Position numbers and translations under genes: made by a program. The notes under the pieces are model-generated. The model had not been told where the DNA came from, searched no databases, and was given only the letters and a program-made list of their open reading frames with translations. A DNA stretch of 36,462 nt. Origin: Streptomyces sp. I05A-00742 (GTDB lineage Bacteria; Actinomycetota; Actinomycetes; Streptomycetales; Streptomycetaceae). This document shows positions 16,209-23,894 of this stretch, piece by piece (the first letter of the stretch is position 1; each line of letters begins with the position of its first letter). The stretch lies in NCBI RefSeq assembly GCF_013055795.1, contig NZ_JABETO010000014.1, positions 100,504 through 136,965 on the forward strand. The letters run 5' to 3'.

Positions 16209-16969
16209 CCGCCGTGCGCCGGCTCGTCATCATTACGGCCGTCCACGAGCCCGCCGCTCCGTACCTGGCGGACGCCTACAAGTCGCTGTGCGCACAGGAG
16301 CTCCCGGACGGCTGGGAGTGGCACTGGGTGATCCAGGAGGACGGCAAGGGCGACGCGGTGGCCCCGCACATACCGGACGACCCTCGGGTGACCTTCAAGC
16401 AGGGTCGTCCGGGCGGTCCCGGCGTCGCCCGGACCATGGCGCTGGCGCACGCGGAGGGCGAGTACGTCAAGATCCTCGACGCGGACGACCAGTTGACGCC
16501 GGGCGCGCTCGCCCGCGACCTGGCCGTACTCGAAGGCGACCCCACCCTCGGGTGGACGACGTCCCGCGTCCTGGACCTCCTGCCCGACGGTTCGACGTTC
16601 GGCTTCGACCAGGACCCCGACGAGGGCCCGATCGAGCGCGGAGCGGTGCTGGAGCACTGGCAGGCACACAGCTACCGGGCCCAGGTCCACCCGGCGACCC
16701 TGTTCATGCGCCGGGATCTCCTGCTCGCCCTGGGCGGGTGGATGGCTCTGCCGGCGTCCGAGGACACCGGCCTCTTGCTCGCCCTCAACAGCGTCGCCCG
16801 CGGCTACTTCACGCGCGAGGTCGGCCTGCTCTACCGCAAGTGGCCCGGACAGGCGACGAGCCAGGCGAGCCACACCGACGCCGACGAGCGCGACGCCCGC
16901 ATGGCCGTCATCGCAGCCCGCGCCCGGGCTCTGTCGTACTCCAACTGGCGCTACCCGACTACCGGCTGA
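16205..16969 (+). CDS. Family 2 glycosyltransferase
   Basis: A 254-aa GT-A fold enzyme. GTG 16205 gives a GTGA overlap with the GntR stop; GTG 16202 or 16214 are alternatives. It begins with the GT2 strand LVIITAVHEPAAPYLADAYKSLCAQ, has the nucleotide-sugar stretch GPGVARTMALAHAEGEYVKILDADDQLTPG with the DAD metal site, and a later PASEDTGLLLAL segment likely to hold the catalytic base. There are no membrane helices, so it would act in the cytoplasm. The acceptor is unknown. Its tight coupling to a KorSA-like regulator is unusual: it would be expressed whenever the repressor is. The 3' end overlaps the convergent GntR gene by 11 nt. Confidence 0.88.
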   Translation: MTAVRRLVIITAVHEPAAPYLADAYKSLCAQELPDGWEWHWVIQEDGKGDAVAPHIPDDPRVTFKQGRPGGPGVARTMALAHAEGEYVKILDADDQLTPGALARDLAVLEGDPTLGWTTSRVLDLLPDGSTFGFDQDPDEGPIERGAVLEHWQAHSYRAQVHPATLFMRRDLLLALGGWMALPASEDTGLLLALNSVARGYFTREVGLLYRKWPGQATSQASHTDADERDARMAVIAARARALSYSNWRYPTTG

Positions 16970-17699
16970 CCGGTACCTCGTACACGATCTCGCCGAACGA
17001 CACGGGGACGACGATGTCGGCGGTTTCCACCGGCCGCCCGTCGTCGCCGTAGTACGTCCGCCGGACGCGGGTGACGAGGGACCCTCGCTGCACGCCGAGG
17101 AGGTTCGCCTCCTCGGCGGTGGCCTGCCCCGCCTCCACCGCTTCCTCGGCGTGGCTGACGGTGACCCCGATCTCGGCCATGCGGGCGACCACGCCCTTGC
17201 CCGCCAGCGGCCCGCCCTCGGGCAGCACGACGATCGTGCCACCGGTGAGGCTGTAGGGCTCCCAACTGGTCATGAGCTGAGCGGGCCGGCCGTCGACCAT
17301 GAACTCGTAGGTGGTGCGCACGCACAACTCGGCGCCGTCGATCCCCAAGCGGGCCGCGATGTGAGCGGGCACCGGTAGCTTCGCCTCGCTCTGGCTTTCC
17401 CAGGTGACCCGTGGGCCGAGCCCGAACGCGTCGCCGGACTGTCCGCCCCGCCAGCCCGAGCGCAGTAGACGCGCCCGCTCCCGCGGCTTCGCCACGTAGG
17501 TGCCCGAACCCGCGCGCCCCTCCAGGACGCCCTGCGAGATCAGGAGCTCCTGCGCCCGGCGGACGACGTTCTCACCGACGCCGCATTCCTGGGCAATCTG
17601 GGCCCGGGAAGGAAGACGCGCCCCGGGAGTCCACTCCTGATCCGCGATGCGCTGCCGAAGCACGTCGGCGATGCGGAGGTAAGGCGGCTGCTCACGCAT
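16959..17699 (-). CDS. GntR-family regulator with UTRA domain
   Basis: A 246-aa regulator from ATG 17699. The N-terminal winged helix is clear (LRIADVLRQRIADQEWTPGARLPSRAQIAQECGVGENVVRRAQELLISQGVLEGRAGSGTYV), and residues 95-240 are a UTRA-like effector domain. It faces left, convergent with the glycosyltransferase, and is divergent from the small gene at 17780. A CTAGT-CC-ACTAG inverted repeat 10 bp upstream of its start is a likely autoregulatory operator. It is distinct from the other two GntR proteins of the element. Confidence 0.9.
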   Translation of the reverse strand: MREQPPYLRIADVLRQRIADQEWTPGARLPSRAQIAQECGVGENVVRRAQELLISQGVLEGRAGSGTYVAKPRERARLLRSGWRGGQSGDAFGLGPRVTWESQSEAKLPVPAHIAARLGIDGAELCVRTTYEFMVDGRPAQLMTSWEPYSLTGGTIVVLPEGGPLAGKGVVARMAEIGVTVSHAEEAVEAGQATAEEANLLGVQRGSLVTRVRRTYYGDDGRPVETADIVVPVSFGEIVYEVPVSR

Positions 17700-17708
17700 G
17701 TTGGAAAT

Positions 17709-17735
17709 CTAGTCCACTAGCTCTAATCTAGTTAA
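17709..17735. promoter_or_regulatory. Candidate GntR operator and divergent promoter
   Basis: CTAGT-CC-ACTAG at 17709-17720 is an inverted repeat, followed by CTAATCTAGTTAA as a partial second site. This AT-rich patch is the only one in the 80-bp gap between the divergent GntR gene and the small gene at 17780. Confidence 0.62.
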
Positions 17736-17779
17736 CCAGCCTTACGCCATGTAGTTGTGCCGTAACGGAGGACCGCCTT

Positions 17780-18088
17780 GTGCCCTCACCCGAAGCTCGT
17801 GCCGAAGCGCTCGCCCACCGCTTCGCCGAGGCCGGCTTCGCGCCTCGCCGGAAGGACCGCGGGACCCACATCCACATTAGGGTGAAGGTCCCGGACTCGA
17901 CATCCCGATCGCGCGCGGCCTGGCAGGAGCTCTTGGCCCTCCTCGAACTGGGCGACCGGTTCGGTCTCGCCCGCGGTCGACGCGGCTTCGTCGCATGGGT
18001 CGCCGTTCTCAAGGACCCCCGCCCTCATCAACCCCGCCGCGGCGCCGAGCGCCGCCAGGGGCCGCCGCCATCAGCCACAAGGAGCTGA
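17780..18088 (+). CDS. Small hypothetical AICE protein
   Basis: A 102-aa protein from GTG 17780 with GGAGGA at 17767-17772. The N-terminal 75 residues look like one compact alpha/beta unit (ALAHRFAEAGFAPRRKDRGTHIHIRVKVP ... WQELLALLELGDRFGLARGRRGFVAWVAVL); the tail is basic and Pro-rich. The frame is first in a rightward series of tightly packed small genes. No family is recognised with certainty; the fold could be a small nucleic-acid-binding one, but this is inference. Confidence 0.78.
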   Translation: MPSPEARAEALAHRFAEAGFAPRRKDRGTHIHIRVKVPDSTSRSRAAWQELLALLELGDRFGLARGRRGFVAWVAVLKDPRPHQPRRGAERRQGPPPSATRS

Positions 18089-18091
18089 AGC

Positions 18092-18397
18092 GTGCTCAAC
18101 CGCATTCGCGTTGCCGCCGCACAGGCAGGGCAACGGCTCTTACCGTCCGCCAACGCATCTGGAACCGCCCTGCCGTACCCGAGGAGGCAGGCCGAACCCA
18201 TGGCGAACACGCCCATGGGGTACTTGCCGCAGGGCTGGGACGGCGATGCCGCCGTCTCCGTCCCCTGCACGCGGCAGGTCGTCCTCGCGCGCCCCTTCCT
18301 GCCCTGCACGCAGGGGTGCGCTCAGCCCTCGCTCAAACGCTACCCGGGCACCTTGCTGGTCAGCCGGTGCGACAACGCGCCGGAGGCCTACCGATGA
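18092..18397 (+). CDS. Small hypothetical Cys-containing protein
   Basis: A 101-aa frame starting at GTG 18092, three bases after the previous stop, with AAGGAG upstream. A shorter start at ATG 18200 also has a GAGGAGG site (12-base spacing) and begins MANTPMGYLPQGWDGD. The C-terminal half has four Cys residues (VPCTRQ, LPCTQGC, SRCDN) that could bind a metal. The stop overlaps the next start as ATGA. Function is unknown. Confidence 0.68.
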   Translation: MLNRIRVAAAQAGQRLLPSANASGTALPYPRRQAEPMANTPMGYLPQGWDGDAAVSVPCTRQVVLARPFLPCTQGCAQPSLKRYPGTLLVSRCDNAPEAYR

Positions 18398-18588
18398 CTC
18401 GCGAACGCCAATCAGCCACGCACTACCGCTCATTCGCCTGCCACCTCGGGGCCCACCGCGACTGCACGGAGTCGCGACCGCCGAGCCGGCGGCTTGCCTC
18501 CGGTGTCCGATACGAGACCTGCCACTGCGACTGCCACCGAGCCCCGAGCCCCGGCAGGACCGACGAGGAGCAGGGAGGGGCCGGGTGA
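18394..18588 (+). CDS. Cys/His-rich small protein (CxxGxHxxC...CxCxCH)
   Basis: A 64-aa protein from ATG 18394 in an ATGA overlap. The residues CHLGAHRDC and, 25 residues later, CHCDCH form a Cys/His pattern likely to bind zinc. A gene in the second element (28619-28783) has the same layout, CRIGRHRSC then CACTCH. The role is unknown; small zinc proteins of this kind may bind nucleic acid or a partner protein. The next gene overlaps as GTGA. Confidence 0.72.
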   Translation: MTRERQSATHYRSFACHLGAHRDCTESRPPSRRLASGVRYETCHCDCHRAPSPGRTDEEQGGAG

Positions 18589-18794
18589 ACACCGTCTACA
18601 CCCTCATCGAGGTGACCGCGTCCACGGTGAGGCGGGGCGACCTCATAGAAATCGGCACCCAGCAGTTCAAGGTCCAGAGCACCTTCGACATGCCCGGTGC
18701 CGGCAAGCGTGTCTACTTCAGCACCGGCGAGAGCTTCGTGTTCCGCAGGGGAACCCGCGTGTTCGCGATGCGCGCCGCCATGAGGAGGTGGTGA
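18585..18794 (+). CDS. Small hypothetical protein, beta-rich
   Basis: A 69-aa protein from GTG 18585, overlapping the previous stop as GTGA. The pattern VRRGDLIEIGTQQFKVQSTFDMPGAGKRVYFSTGESFVFRRGTRVFAMRA suggests a small beta-barrel of the SH3/OB type. Its last codons contain GAGGAGG, the ribosome-binding site of the following GntR gene, which again overlaps as GTGA. Function is unknown. Confidence 0.76.
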   Translation: MNTVYTLIEVTASTVRRGDLIEIGTQQFKVQSTFDMPGAGKRVYFSTGESFVFRRGTRVFAMRAAMRRW

Positions 18795-19555
18795 AGTTGG
18801 CCCTTCGACACCAGGAAATCGCGGACGACCTGCGTCGCAAGATCACGGCTGGCGAATACGCACTCGGGAAACGCCTGCCGTCGGAAGCCGCTCTCTCCGA
18901 AGCCTACGAGGCCGGCCGGCCCACCCTCAGGGACGCACTGGATGTTCTCCGGGCGGAGGGGCTGCTGGCCAAGCGGCACGGAAGCGGAAACTACGTGACC
19001 CGCCCGCAGCCACCCGTCCGGTACTTCCCCACCGCGTATCCGGGAGAGTCGGACGCGGTCGCGCGGAGCCCGCTCCGGACCAGCGTGAGCGCCATGTCCG
19101 TGAGGGCCGGTCACGAATTCGCGCTTCTCATGGGCGTCTCCCCCAATGCCTGGCTGGTCAAGTACACCTACGCGAACCACGAGGGCGTGACTCCTCACAG
19201 CCTTGTGCACGTCCACGTGCCGCAAACCGTCGCGGAAAGGGACCTCCGAGAAATCCGCATGGTCCACTCCCCGTGGGGCGAGGACGTCAGGAACCTCCTG
19301 GCCAAGGCCGGGGTGCGGTTGACGGTCACCGAGGAACGGCTGACAGCCCGATTGGCCACCGCGGAAGAGGCTCAGCTCTTGCAGATCACCACCAGGACGC
19401 CGGTGATGGCCATCGAGCGTGTCGCGACGGACGCCAAGGGCCGCGTGGTGGAAGTGACCCGCTTGGTCCTCCGCGGCGAGCGCACCGCGGTCGTGGTCAC
19501 GATGCCCACGGCGAACCGGGGAGGGGAGGTGCCCGGTGAGGGAAGCACTGACTGA
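18791..19555 (+). CDS. GntR-family regulator (third in the element)
   Basis: A 254-aa regulator from GTG 18791, with GAGGAGG upstream inside the preceding gene. The winged helix (HQEIADDLRRKITAGEYALGKRLPSEAALSEAYEAGRPTLRDALDVLRAEGLLAKRHGSGNYV) is complete. The rest resembles a UTRA domain (VKYTYANHEGVTPHSLVHVHVPQ ... TRTPVMAIERVATDAKGRVVEVTRLVLRGERTAV). The longer upstream frame is a shadow. It is the fourth gene in a chain of overlapping genes, and overlaps the next one by 20 nt. Confidence 0.88.
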   Translation: MKLALRHQEIADDLRRKITAGEYALGKRLPSEAALSEAYEAGRPTLRDALDVLRAEGLLAKRHGSGNYVTRPQPPVRYFPTAYPGESDAVARSPLRTSVSAMSVRAGHEFALLMGVSPNAWLVKYTYANHEGVTPHSLVHVHVPQTVAERDLREIRMVHSPWGEDVRNLLAKAGVRLTVTEERLTARLATAEEAQLLQITTRTPVMAIERVATDAKGRVVEVTRLVLRGERTAVVVTMPTANRGGEVPGEGSTD

Positions 19556-20117
19556 AGCCGGCTTGCCGAGAAGCCTCGGCACTCGGCCGCAGCTTCGTCT
19601 CCTCCCCTGGGCCGGGTGCGGCGAGAAGCCGTTCTACTTGAGTCCGGCTGCCGGTGGCTTCCTTTCCAGGCTGGCAGACGTCGTGGAGGAGGAGCAACTG
19701 ACCTTGGCGAGCGACCTCCTCGACCAGGTCGAGGAGTTGGCCAACCGGGACGACGGTGGTCCGGACGACATACGCCTTCTCGTGAGTCCGCTGTGCGACG
19801 CCTTGCGGGATGTCCTCCGCGTGGCGGTGAGTCGGGGTGCGCGCCTTGCCGAGGATGCCGACGGGGAGCGGCGCGGACTGCCCGCTTCGCGGGGCGACGA
19901 GGGCCTCTGGGAACTGGCATCCAGCTCGTCATCACCGATCCGGTATTCCGGAGCTTGTGTCGAGTGCGGAGAGGAACAAGCCGCCGGCGAGCCGACCGCG
20001 AGGAGGGCCTACTCCTGGTTCGCGCGTCACGCGGAGACCACCGGAGACCGCGTCTTCAAGGTACTGGCCTCGCAATCCTTCACCGTAGGAAGGTCCGATC
20101 CGCCAAGTAATCCGTAG
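19536..20117 (+). CDS. Hypothetical protein at the end of the GntR operon
   Basis: A 193-aa protein from GTG 19536, with GGGGAGG about seven bases upstream and a 20-nt overlap with the GntR gene. The middle is helical and acidic (LADVVEEEQLTLASDLLDQVEELANRDDGG); a CVEC pair lies in the C-terminal third, followed by a WFARHAETTGDRVFKVLASQSFTV segment. No domain is recognised. A perfect palindromic terminator follows seven bases after the stop, so this is the last gene of the operon. Confidence 0.8.
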   Translation: MREALTEAGLPRSLGTRPQLRLLPWAGCGEKPFYLSPAAGGFLSRLADVVEEEQLTLASDLLDQVEELANRDDGGPDDIRLLVSPLCDALRDVLRVAVSRGARLAEDADGERRGLPASRGDEGLWELASSSSSPIRYSGACVECGEEQAAGEPTARRAYSWFARHAETTGDRVFKVLASQSFTVGRSDPPSNP

Positions 20118-20123
20118 CCACGG

Positions 20124-20163
20124 ACGAAGCGGGCCGGCTCCAATTGGAGCCGGCCCGCTTCGT
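20124..20163. terminator. Perfect 40-bp palindrome, bidirectional terminator
   Basis: Positions 20124-20143 are the exact reverse complement of 20144-20163 (ACGAAGCGGGCCGG... to ...CCGGCCCGCTTCGT). It follows the operon stop at 20117 and precedes the methyltransferase gene at 20248. No A/U tracts flank it. Confidence 0.9.
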
Positions 20164-20247
20164 CGTACGGAATCCAGCCGTGTCCCACAGCGACGGCTGC
20201 CTCTCGGCCCTTGTCGACAAGATCACGACACTCGTACGGTCGTGTGC

Positions 20248-21216
20248 ATGGCTTCCACCGCTGCACGCCGCCCCCCGTCCGAGACGACCCTGTTCCCACC
20301 GCCGTGGAGGCCGCTGTTAACGGCGGCCCGCTGGTACGTGCGATACGGCCCGGGCATCGCGCTCAAGCGCGCCCTGCTGCATGAATGGCTCGACGTCGGG
20401 CTCCGGCAAAACCCCCACCGCCCCATGACGGTCAGAACCCGGCAGGGCGCCCGAATCCGGGTGCGCACGACCGAGGACCTGATCATGCGGTCGCTCTACA
20501 CATCCGGGTGCTGGGAACCCAACGTCTCCGCATTCATCGCTGCCCGCCTCAGGCCGGGCGACGGCTTCCTCGATATCGGCGCGAACCTCGGGTACTACAC
20601 CGTGCTGGCATCCCAGCTCGTGGGGCCGCGAGGAGTCGTGGTGGCTGTCGAGCCGGCGCCCGCAATGCATGCGGAGTTGCTGGCGAACACCGCCCTGAAC
20701 CGCTGCAGGAACGTACGCACTGTCCGCGCCGCCATCACCGACTCCCCCGGTGAGGTCTCCCTCTACATCCCGCACACGGGCAACCTCGGTGCCACCACCA
20801 CGCTCAAGCCGGATCACCATGTGAAACAGCTGTCTGTGCCAGGCCTCCCCCTGGCCGACGCGATCTCTACTGTGGAGTTGGAGCAGGCCCGGGTCATCAA
20901 GGTGGACGTGGAAGGCGCCGAGGGCACGGTGCTCGACAGCCTCGCCCCGCTCCTGAACCACCTGCGGCCGGACGCTGAGATCGTCGTCGAGATCAGCCCG
21001 GAGCGCCTGGCAGTCGGCCAACGATCGGTCGAAAGCCTCCTGGCCCCGTTCTTCGATCACGGCATGCACCCGTACAGGCTCGTGAACTCCTACATGCCCG
21101 AGGACTACCCGGTGATGCTGCGCCGGCCGACGGCGCCTGTCCGAATCCGTGGCCCGATCACGGCGCAGACGGACGTCGTACTGTCCTGCGTCGACGCCGA
21201 ATCCCTCTCCGTGTGA
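20248..21216 (+). CDS. FkbM-family SAM-dependent methyltransferase
   Basis: A 322-aa enzyme; ATG 20248 is preferred over an in-frame GTG six bases earlier, though neither has a good ribosome-binding site. The SAM-binding motif FLDIGANLGYYTVLAS is near residue 110, followed by VVAVEPAPAMHAELLANTALN (motif II) and VIKVDVEGAEGTVLDSL, the FkbM signature. Family members O-methylate sugars, lipids or secondary metabolites. It is a single gene after a strong terminator, marking the start of the cargo zone. Whether it modifies the product of the glycosyltransferase gene at 16205 is unknown. Confidence 0.9.
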   Translation: MASTAARRPPSETTLFPPPWRPLLTAARWYVRYGPGIALKRALLHEWLDVGLRQNPHRPMTVRTRQGARIRVRTTEDLIMRSLYTSGCWEPNVSAFIAARLRPGDGFLDIGANLGYYTVLASQLVGPRGVVVAVEPAPAMHAELLANTALNRCRNVRTVRAAITDSPGEVSLYIPHTGNLGATTTLKPDHHVKQLSVPGLPLADAISTVELEQARVIKVDVEGAEGTVLDSLAPLLNHLRPDAEIVVEISPERLAVGQRSVESLLAPFFDHGMHPYRLVNSYMPEDYPVMLRRPTAPVRIRGPITAQTDVVLSCVDAESLSV

Positions 21217-21291
21217 GTGCCATGGTCCGCCGGAAGGGCGCTCCGGTCCTTCACCCTGACGCACAAGCGAGCGGACCGACCACAGGTTAAG

Positions 21292-21313
21292 GATCCGTAT
21301 AAGCGCACGGATC
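21292..21313. promoter_or_regulatory. Inverted repeat upstream of the WXG100-like operon
   Basis: GATCCGT (21292-21298) and ACGGATC (21307-21313) form an inverted repeat with an 8-nt AT-rich spacer (ATAAGCGC), in a 206-bp gene-free gap. It is a plausible operator or promoter site for the genes at 21423-23007. Confidence 0.5.
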
Positions 21314-21422
21314 TGCACCCGACCGCAACAGCGGATCTCAGTACGGTCAAGTGCGGTGTACACACACCCCACACAGGAAAGCCTGTTGCGGAGGCTGCGT
21401 GTTGGGAGAGAGGGAGGAAGAC

Positions 21423-21794
21423 ATGACGATATCCGGCAGACCACCGGACTTGGAGGTCCACGCTGACGATCTCGGCAGGATCGGCCACGAGGCTTTCGTT
21501 CTGCAAGAACGTCTTCGAAAAGCCGGAGACGTGAGCCGCGGCTCAGAAGGCGGCGGCGCGACGTCCTCCGCAGCCGGCGAGCTGAAGCGACACAATTTCT
21601 CCATGGGGGAGGCTCTGACAACCACGCTCCACAAATGGGAGTCACAGCTGAGCAGCTTACGGCAGGCGTGCGGCGTCATATCCGACCATCTCGACTTCTC
21701 GGCCAGCTCACGCGCTGAAGAAGACGCCAAGCTTGCCAAGTCATTCGGCGGCCAACCGGCGACAGCTTCCGACATCCTGAAGTACTTCAAGTAG
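21423..21794 (+). CDS. WXG100-like helical protein
   Basis: A 123-aa protein from ATG 21423 with GGGAGGAAG upstream. The layout, DLEVHADDLGRIGHEAFVLQERLRKAG, then GHNFSMG-like turn (HNFSMGEALTTTLHKWESQLSSLRQACGVISDHL), matches Streptomyces WXG100/ESAT-6-like proteins: two long helices around a short turn, without a signal peptide. Such proteins are often exported by type VII secretion. It is the first of three genes that seem to form one unit. There is no ESX ATPase in the window. Confidence 0.72.
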   Translation: MTISGRPPDLEVHADDLGRIGHEAFVLQERLRKAGDVSRGSEGGGATSSAAGELKRHNFSMGEALTTTLHKWESQLSSLRQACGVISDHLDFSASSRAEEDAKLAKSFGGQPATASDILKYFK

Positions 21795-21802
21795 GTGTTT
21801 CC

Positions 21803-22792
21803 ATGGGAAAGCTGACCTATGCAGATGTGACCGGAGTCGGGCTGAGCAGCCTGAATCGGGCGGTGTCGGACTGGAAGGAAATCACTACTCAGCTGAGCGA
21901 GGTAGCCAAGGACGCACGCGATGGAATGTTGAGGGAAGCCGATCGAGCCCGCTGGGCCGGCGTGAACTCCGACGTCACGAGAGAAGTGATACGAAAGACG
22001 GCCAAGGAGTTCGAGGACGCACACGCCGAAGCAACGAGTATCCGCAATTGCCTGGAACAGGCACATACGGACCTCTTGGCTGTGCGCGCAAGCATCCTCG
22101 ACGCGGTGGAAGCTGCCAAGAGAACCGTCGTGGTAGTAGACAACCGCGACGGTACGGTCAGGTGCGAGTTCGCCATATGCGCCGCAGGCGACGAACAGCC
22201 CGGGCAGGCGGAGCAGAACGGCAAGCAACGGCTGGAAGACTTCATCAACGAACTCCTTTCTCAGGCTCGGGACATCGACGATGGAGTGGCGCAAGCACTA
22301 GGAAAGAGTCACGGCAACGAGTCTCACAACTTCGGTCACGCAAAATACGAGTCGCTCGACGACGTAAGGGAAGAACAGAAGGACCGCCGGGTGTCTCTTG
22401 ACATCGACGACGCTCCTAAGCAGTTCGGTGGCGGTACTCTGAAGCCTGCGGCAGAGTTCTTCAGCTACCGGTCATGGATGAACAGCTTTGAAACTGGAAT
22501 GCACGGCGAGTTCGGAAAGTCGTGGGAATATTTCTTGGGGGGTACGCCGTCCTATTCCGGCGGCCTGGTGAGCAAGGGGCTGGAGAAGAACATAGGCGGC
22601 GGGGGAAGGCACCGCAAACCTTCAGCGGTCAACCGCCTGGGGCGAGTGGGAACCAAAATTTTTGGTGCACCCGTAGCTCTCGTGGCAACAGGAATCGACT
22701 TCTTCTACACGCCGCCGGGAGGCAACGAGAAAAAGGAGGGCAGCCGGGTCGTCGCACCGAGGGAGCCCGGACGAGTGGAGTACAAACCATGA
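21803..22792 (+). CDS. WXG-domain protein with an uncharacterised C-terminal region
   Basis: A 329-aa protein from ATG 21803, 8 nt after the previous stop. The N-terminal 100 residues (LTYADVTGVGLSSLNRAVSDWKEITTQLSEVAKDARDG ... ARWAGVNSDVTREVIRKTAKEFEDAHAEA) form the long helical hairpin with a W-x-G turn seen at the head of Streptomyces polymorphic effectors. The C-terminal half is polar and Gly-rich with one short hydrophobic stretch (IFGAPVALVATGIDFFY). No nuclease or other toxin motif is visible. Its stop overlaps a small membrane-protein gene by ATGA, as in toxin/immunity pairs, but toxicity is inference. Confidence 0.75.
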   Translation: MGKLTYADVTGVGLSSLNRAVSDWKEITTQLSEVAKDARDGMLREADRARWAGVNSDVTREVIRKTAKEFEDAHAEATSIRNCLEQAHTDLLAVRASILDAVEAAKRTVVVVDNRDGTVRCEFAICAAGDEQPGQAEQNGKQRLEDFINELLSQARDIDDGVAQALGKSHGNESHNFGHAKYESLDDVREEQKDRRVSLDIDDAPKQFGGGTLKPAAEFFSYRSWMNSFETGMHGEFGKSWEYFLGGTPSYSGGLVSKGLEKNIGGGGRHRKPSAVNRLGRVGTKIFGAPVALVATGIDFFYTPPGGNEKKEGSRVVAPREPGRVEYKP

Positions 22793-23007
22793 TTGGTGGA
22801 CGAGGAAATCGCCCTCGCCGAAAGCCTGGGAACCTGCCGTCCCACACACTCGTCCTCGGGATTCTCGCTGCCGTCGGCGGGATAGCCGGATCAGTCCGTG
22901 CCGTCGGCCGGGGCGAAGAGGTACTCGTCGTTCTGGCGTTGTTGGGCGTCGGCGTCCTTGGCGTTGCTCTCGCGGTCGCCTACGTCATGGACTACGCAAA
23001 ACGGTGA
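22789..23007 (+). CDS. Small two-helix membrane protein
   Basis: A 72-aa protein from ATG 22789, translationally coupled to the WXG-domain gene. After a basic N-terminus (RGNRPRRKPGN) come two hydrophobic helices (HTLVLGILAAVGGIAGSV and VLVVLALLGVGVLGVALAVAYVM). It might be an immunity protein for the upstream gene product or a membrane partner for it. No family is recognised. Confidence 0.76.
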   Translation: MIGGRGNRPRRKPGNLPSHTLVLGILAAVGGIAGSVRAVGRGEEVLVVLALLGVGVLGVALAVAYVMDYAKR

Positions 23008-23237
23008 CGCCCCCGGGGAGGGCACGGCGGACAGACTCATGCAAGACCCACAGCCCACCCGCCCGTCCAGCCGGAAGTCTAGGTCTCCGGTTCCTTGATG
23101 GCTGGAACAGCCGGGGGTGTCACAGCAGTCACGCCGTCACGCTTCCTACAGGGGGCTATGACCGGCGGCCACCCCCGGCGTGTTCCAGCCATTTGGCAGG
23201 CTCCGATCCACTTCCTCTCCGTCTCCTGCGATTCTCA

Positions 23238-23255
23238 AAGTCGTCAAGACGACTT
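23238..23255. promoter_or_regulatory. 18-bp inverted repeat near the start of the membrane-anchored gene
   Basis: AAGTCGTC-AA-GACGACTT (23238-23255) is a perfect 8-bp inverted repeat with a 2-bp spacer, 16 bp upstream of GTG 23272. Its inner GTCAAGAC resembles one half of the TCAAGA-NN-TCTTGA operators at 15292 and 15359, so a GntR regulator of the element may bind here. Confidence 0.55.
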
Positions 23256-23271
23256 GTTGGGGGCCGGCCGG

Positions 23272-23826
23272 GTGGGGAACAGCGAGCAGCTAGTGACGAT
23301 CGCCGCCGTGCTCCTGGGCGCGGTGACCACCCATCTGGCCAACCACAGGATGGAGAAACAACGGCACCGCCAGGCACTCCAGACCCGTTGGGACGCCAAG
23401 AAGCTGGACGCCTACGCGCACTACATCGACCACATGCGGTCCTGCATCTTCCTCGCCGTCCAGCTCTACCACCATCGCGAAGGGATACTCCCGAGCGACA
23501 AGCCCGAGCCGGAGCTCAGAGCAGAGATGTCCGAGGCCGGCCGCCTCCGCGGCCGCGCCTTCGAGCGCATCATGCTCCTGGGCGGCGACGACGTCGTCGA
23601 AGCAGCCCACGAACTCAACGCCCTCGCCCTCAAAATCGACTGGCAGGCCACAGGCGAGACCACCGGCACCCTGGACGACTGGCGCGAACGCCACCGCGCC
23701 ACATTCAGAGCCATCAACGAGTTCCACGAAGCAGCCCGCCAAGACCTCGGCGTCCAAGGCCGCGTCACGGGCGACAGCCACCCGGAGAGAGACCTCCTCC
23801 TGCCGCCAGCTCGCAGCGAGGACTAA
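23272..23826 (+). CDS. Membrane-anchored helical protein of unknown function
   Basis: A 184-aa protein if started at GTG 23272; the frame is open further upstream (to 23095), but that part lacks protein-like composition and crosses the inverted repeat. Residues 5-20 form one membrane helix (QLVTIAAVLLGAVTTHLAN), followed by a long basic and then acidic helical region (HRMEKQRHRQALQTRWDAKKLDAYAHYIDHMRSCIFLAVQLYHH). Membrane-anchored proteins of this layout recur in Streptomyces elements. The gene at 23895 on the opposite strand has the same anchor-plus-helix layout. The start is uncertain. Confidence 0.7.
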   Translation: MGNSEQLVTIAAVLLGAVTTHLANHRMEKQRHRQALQTRWDAKKLDAYAHYIDHMRSCIFLAVQLYHHREGILPSDKPEPELRAEMSEAGRLRGRAFERIMLLGGDDVVEAAHELNALALKIDWQATGETTGTLDDWRERHRATFRAINEFHEAARQDLGVQGRVTGDSHPERDLLLPPARSED

Positions 23827-23894
23827 CGCCCCTGCGGACTTACATCAACCGGGCGCGAACGAAAGAGTCGTGAGGTGCCAGAACCTATAGAGCC

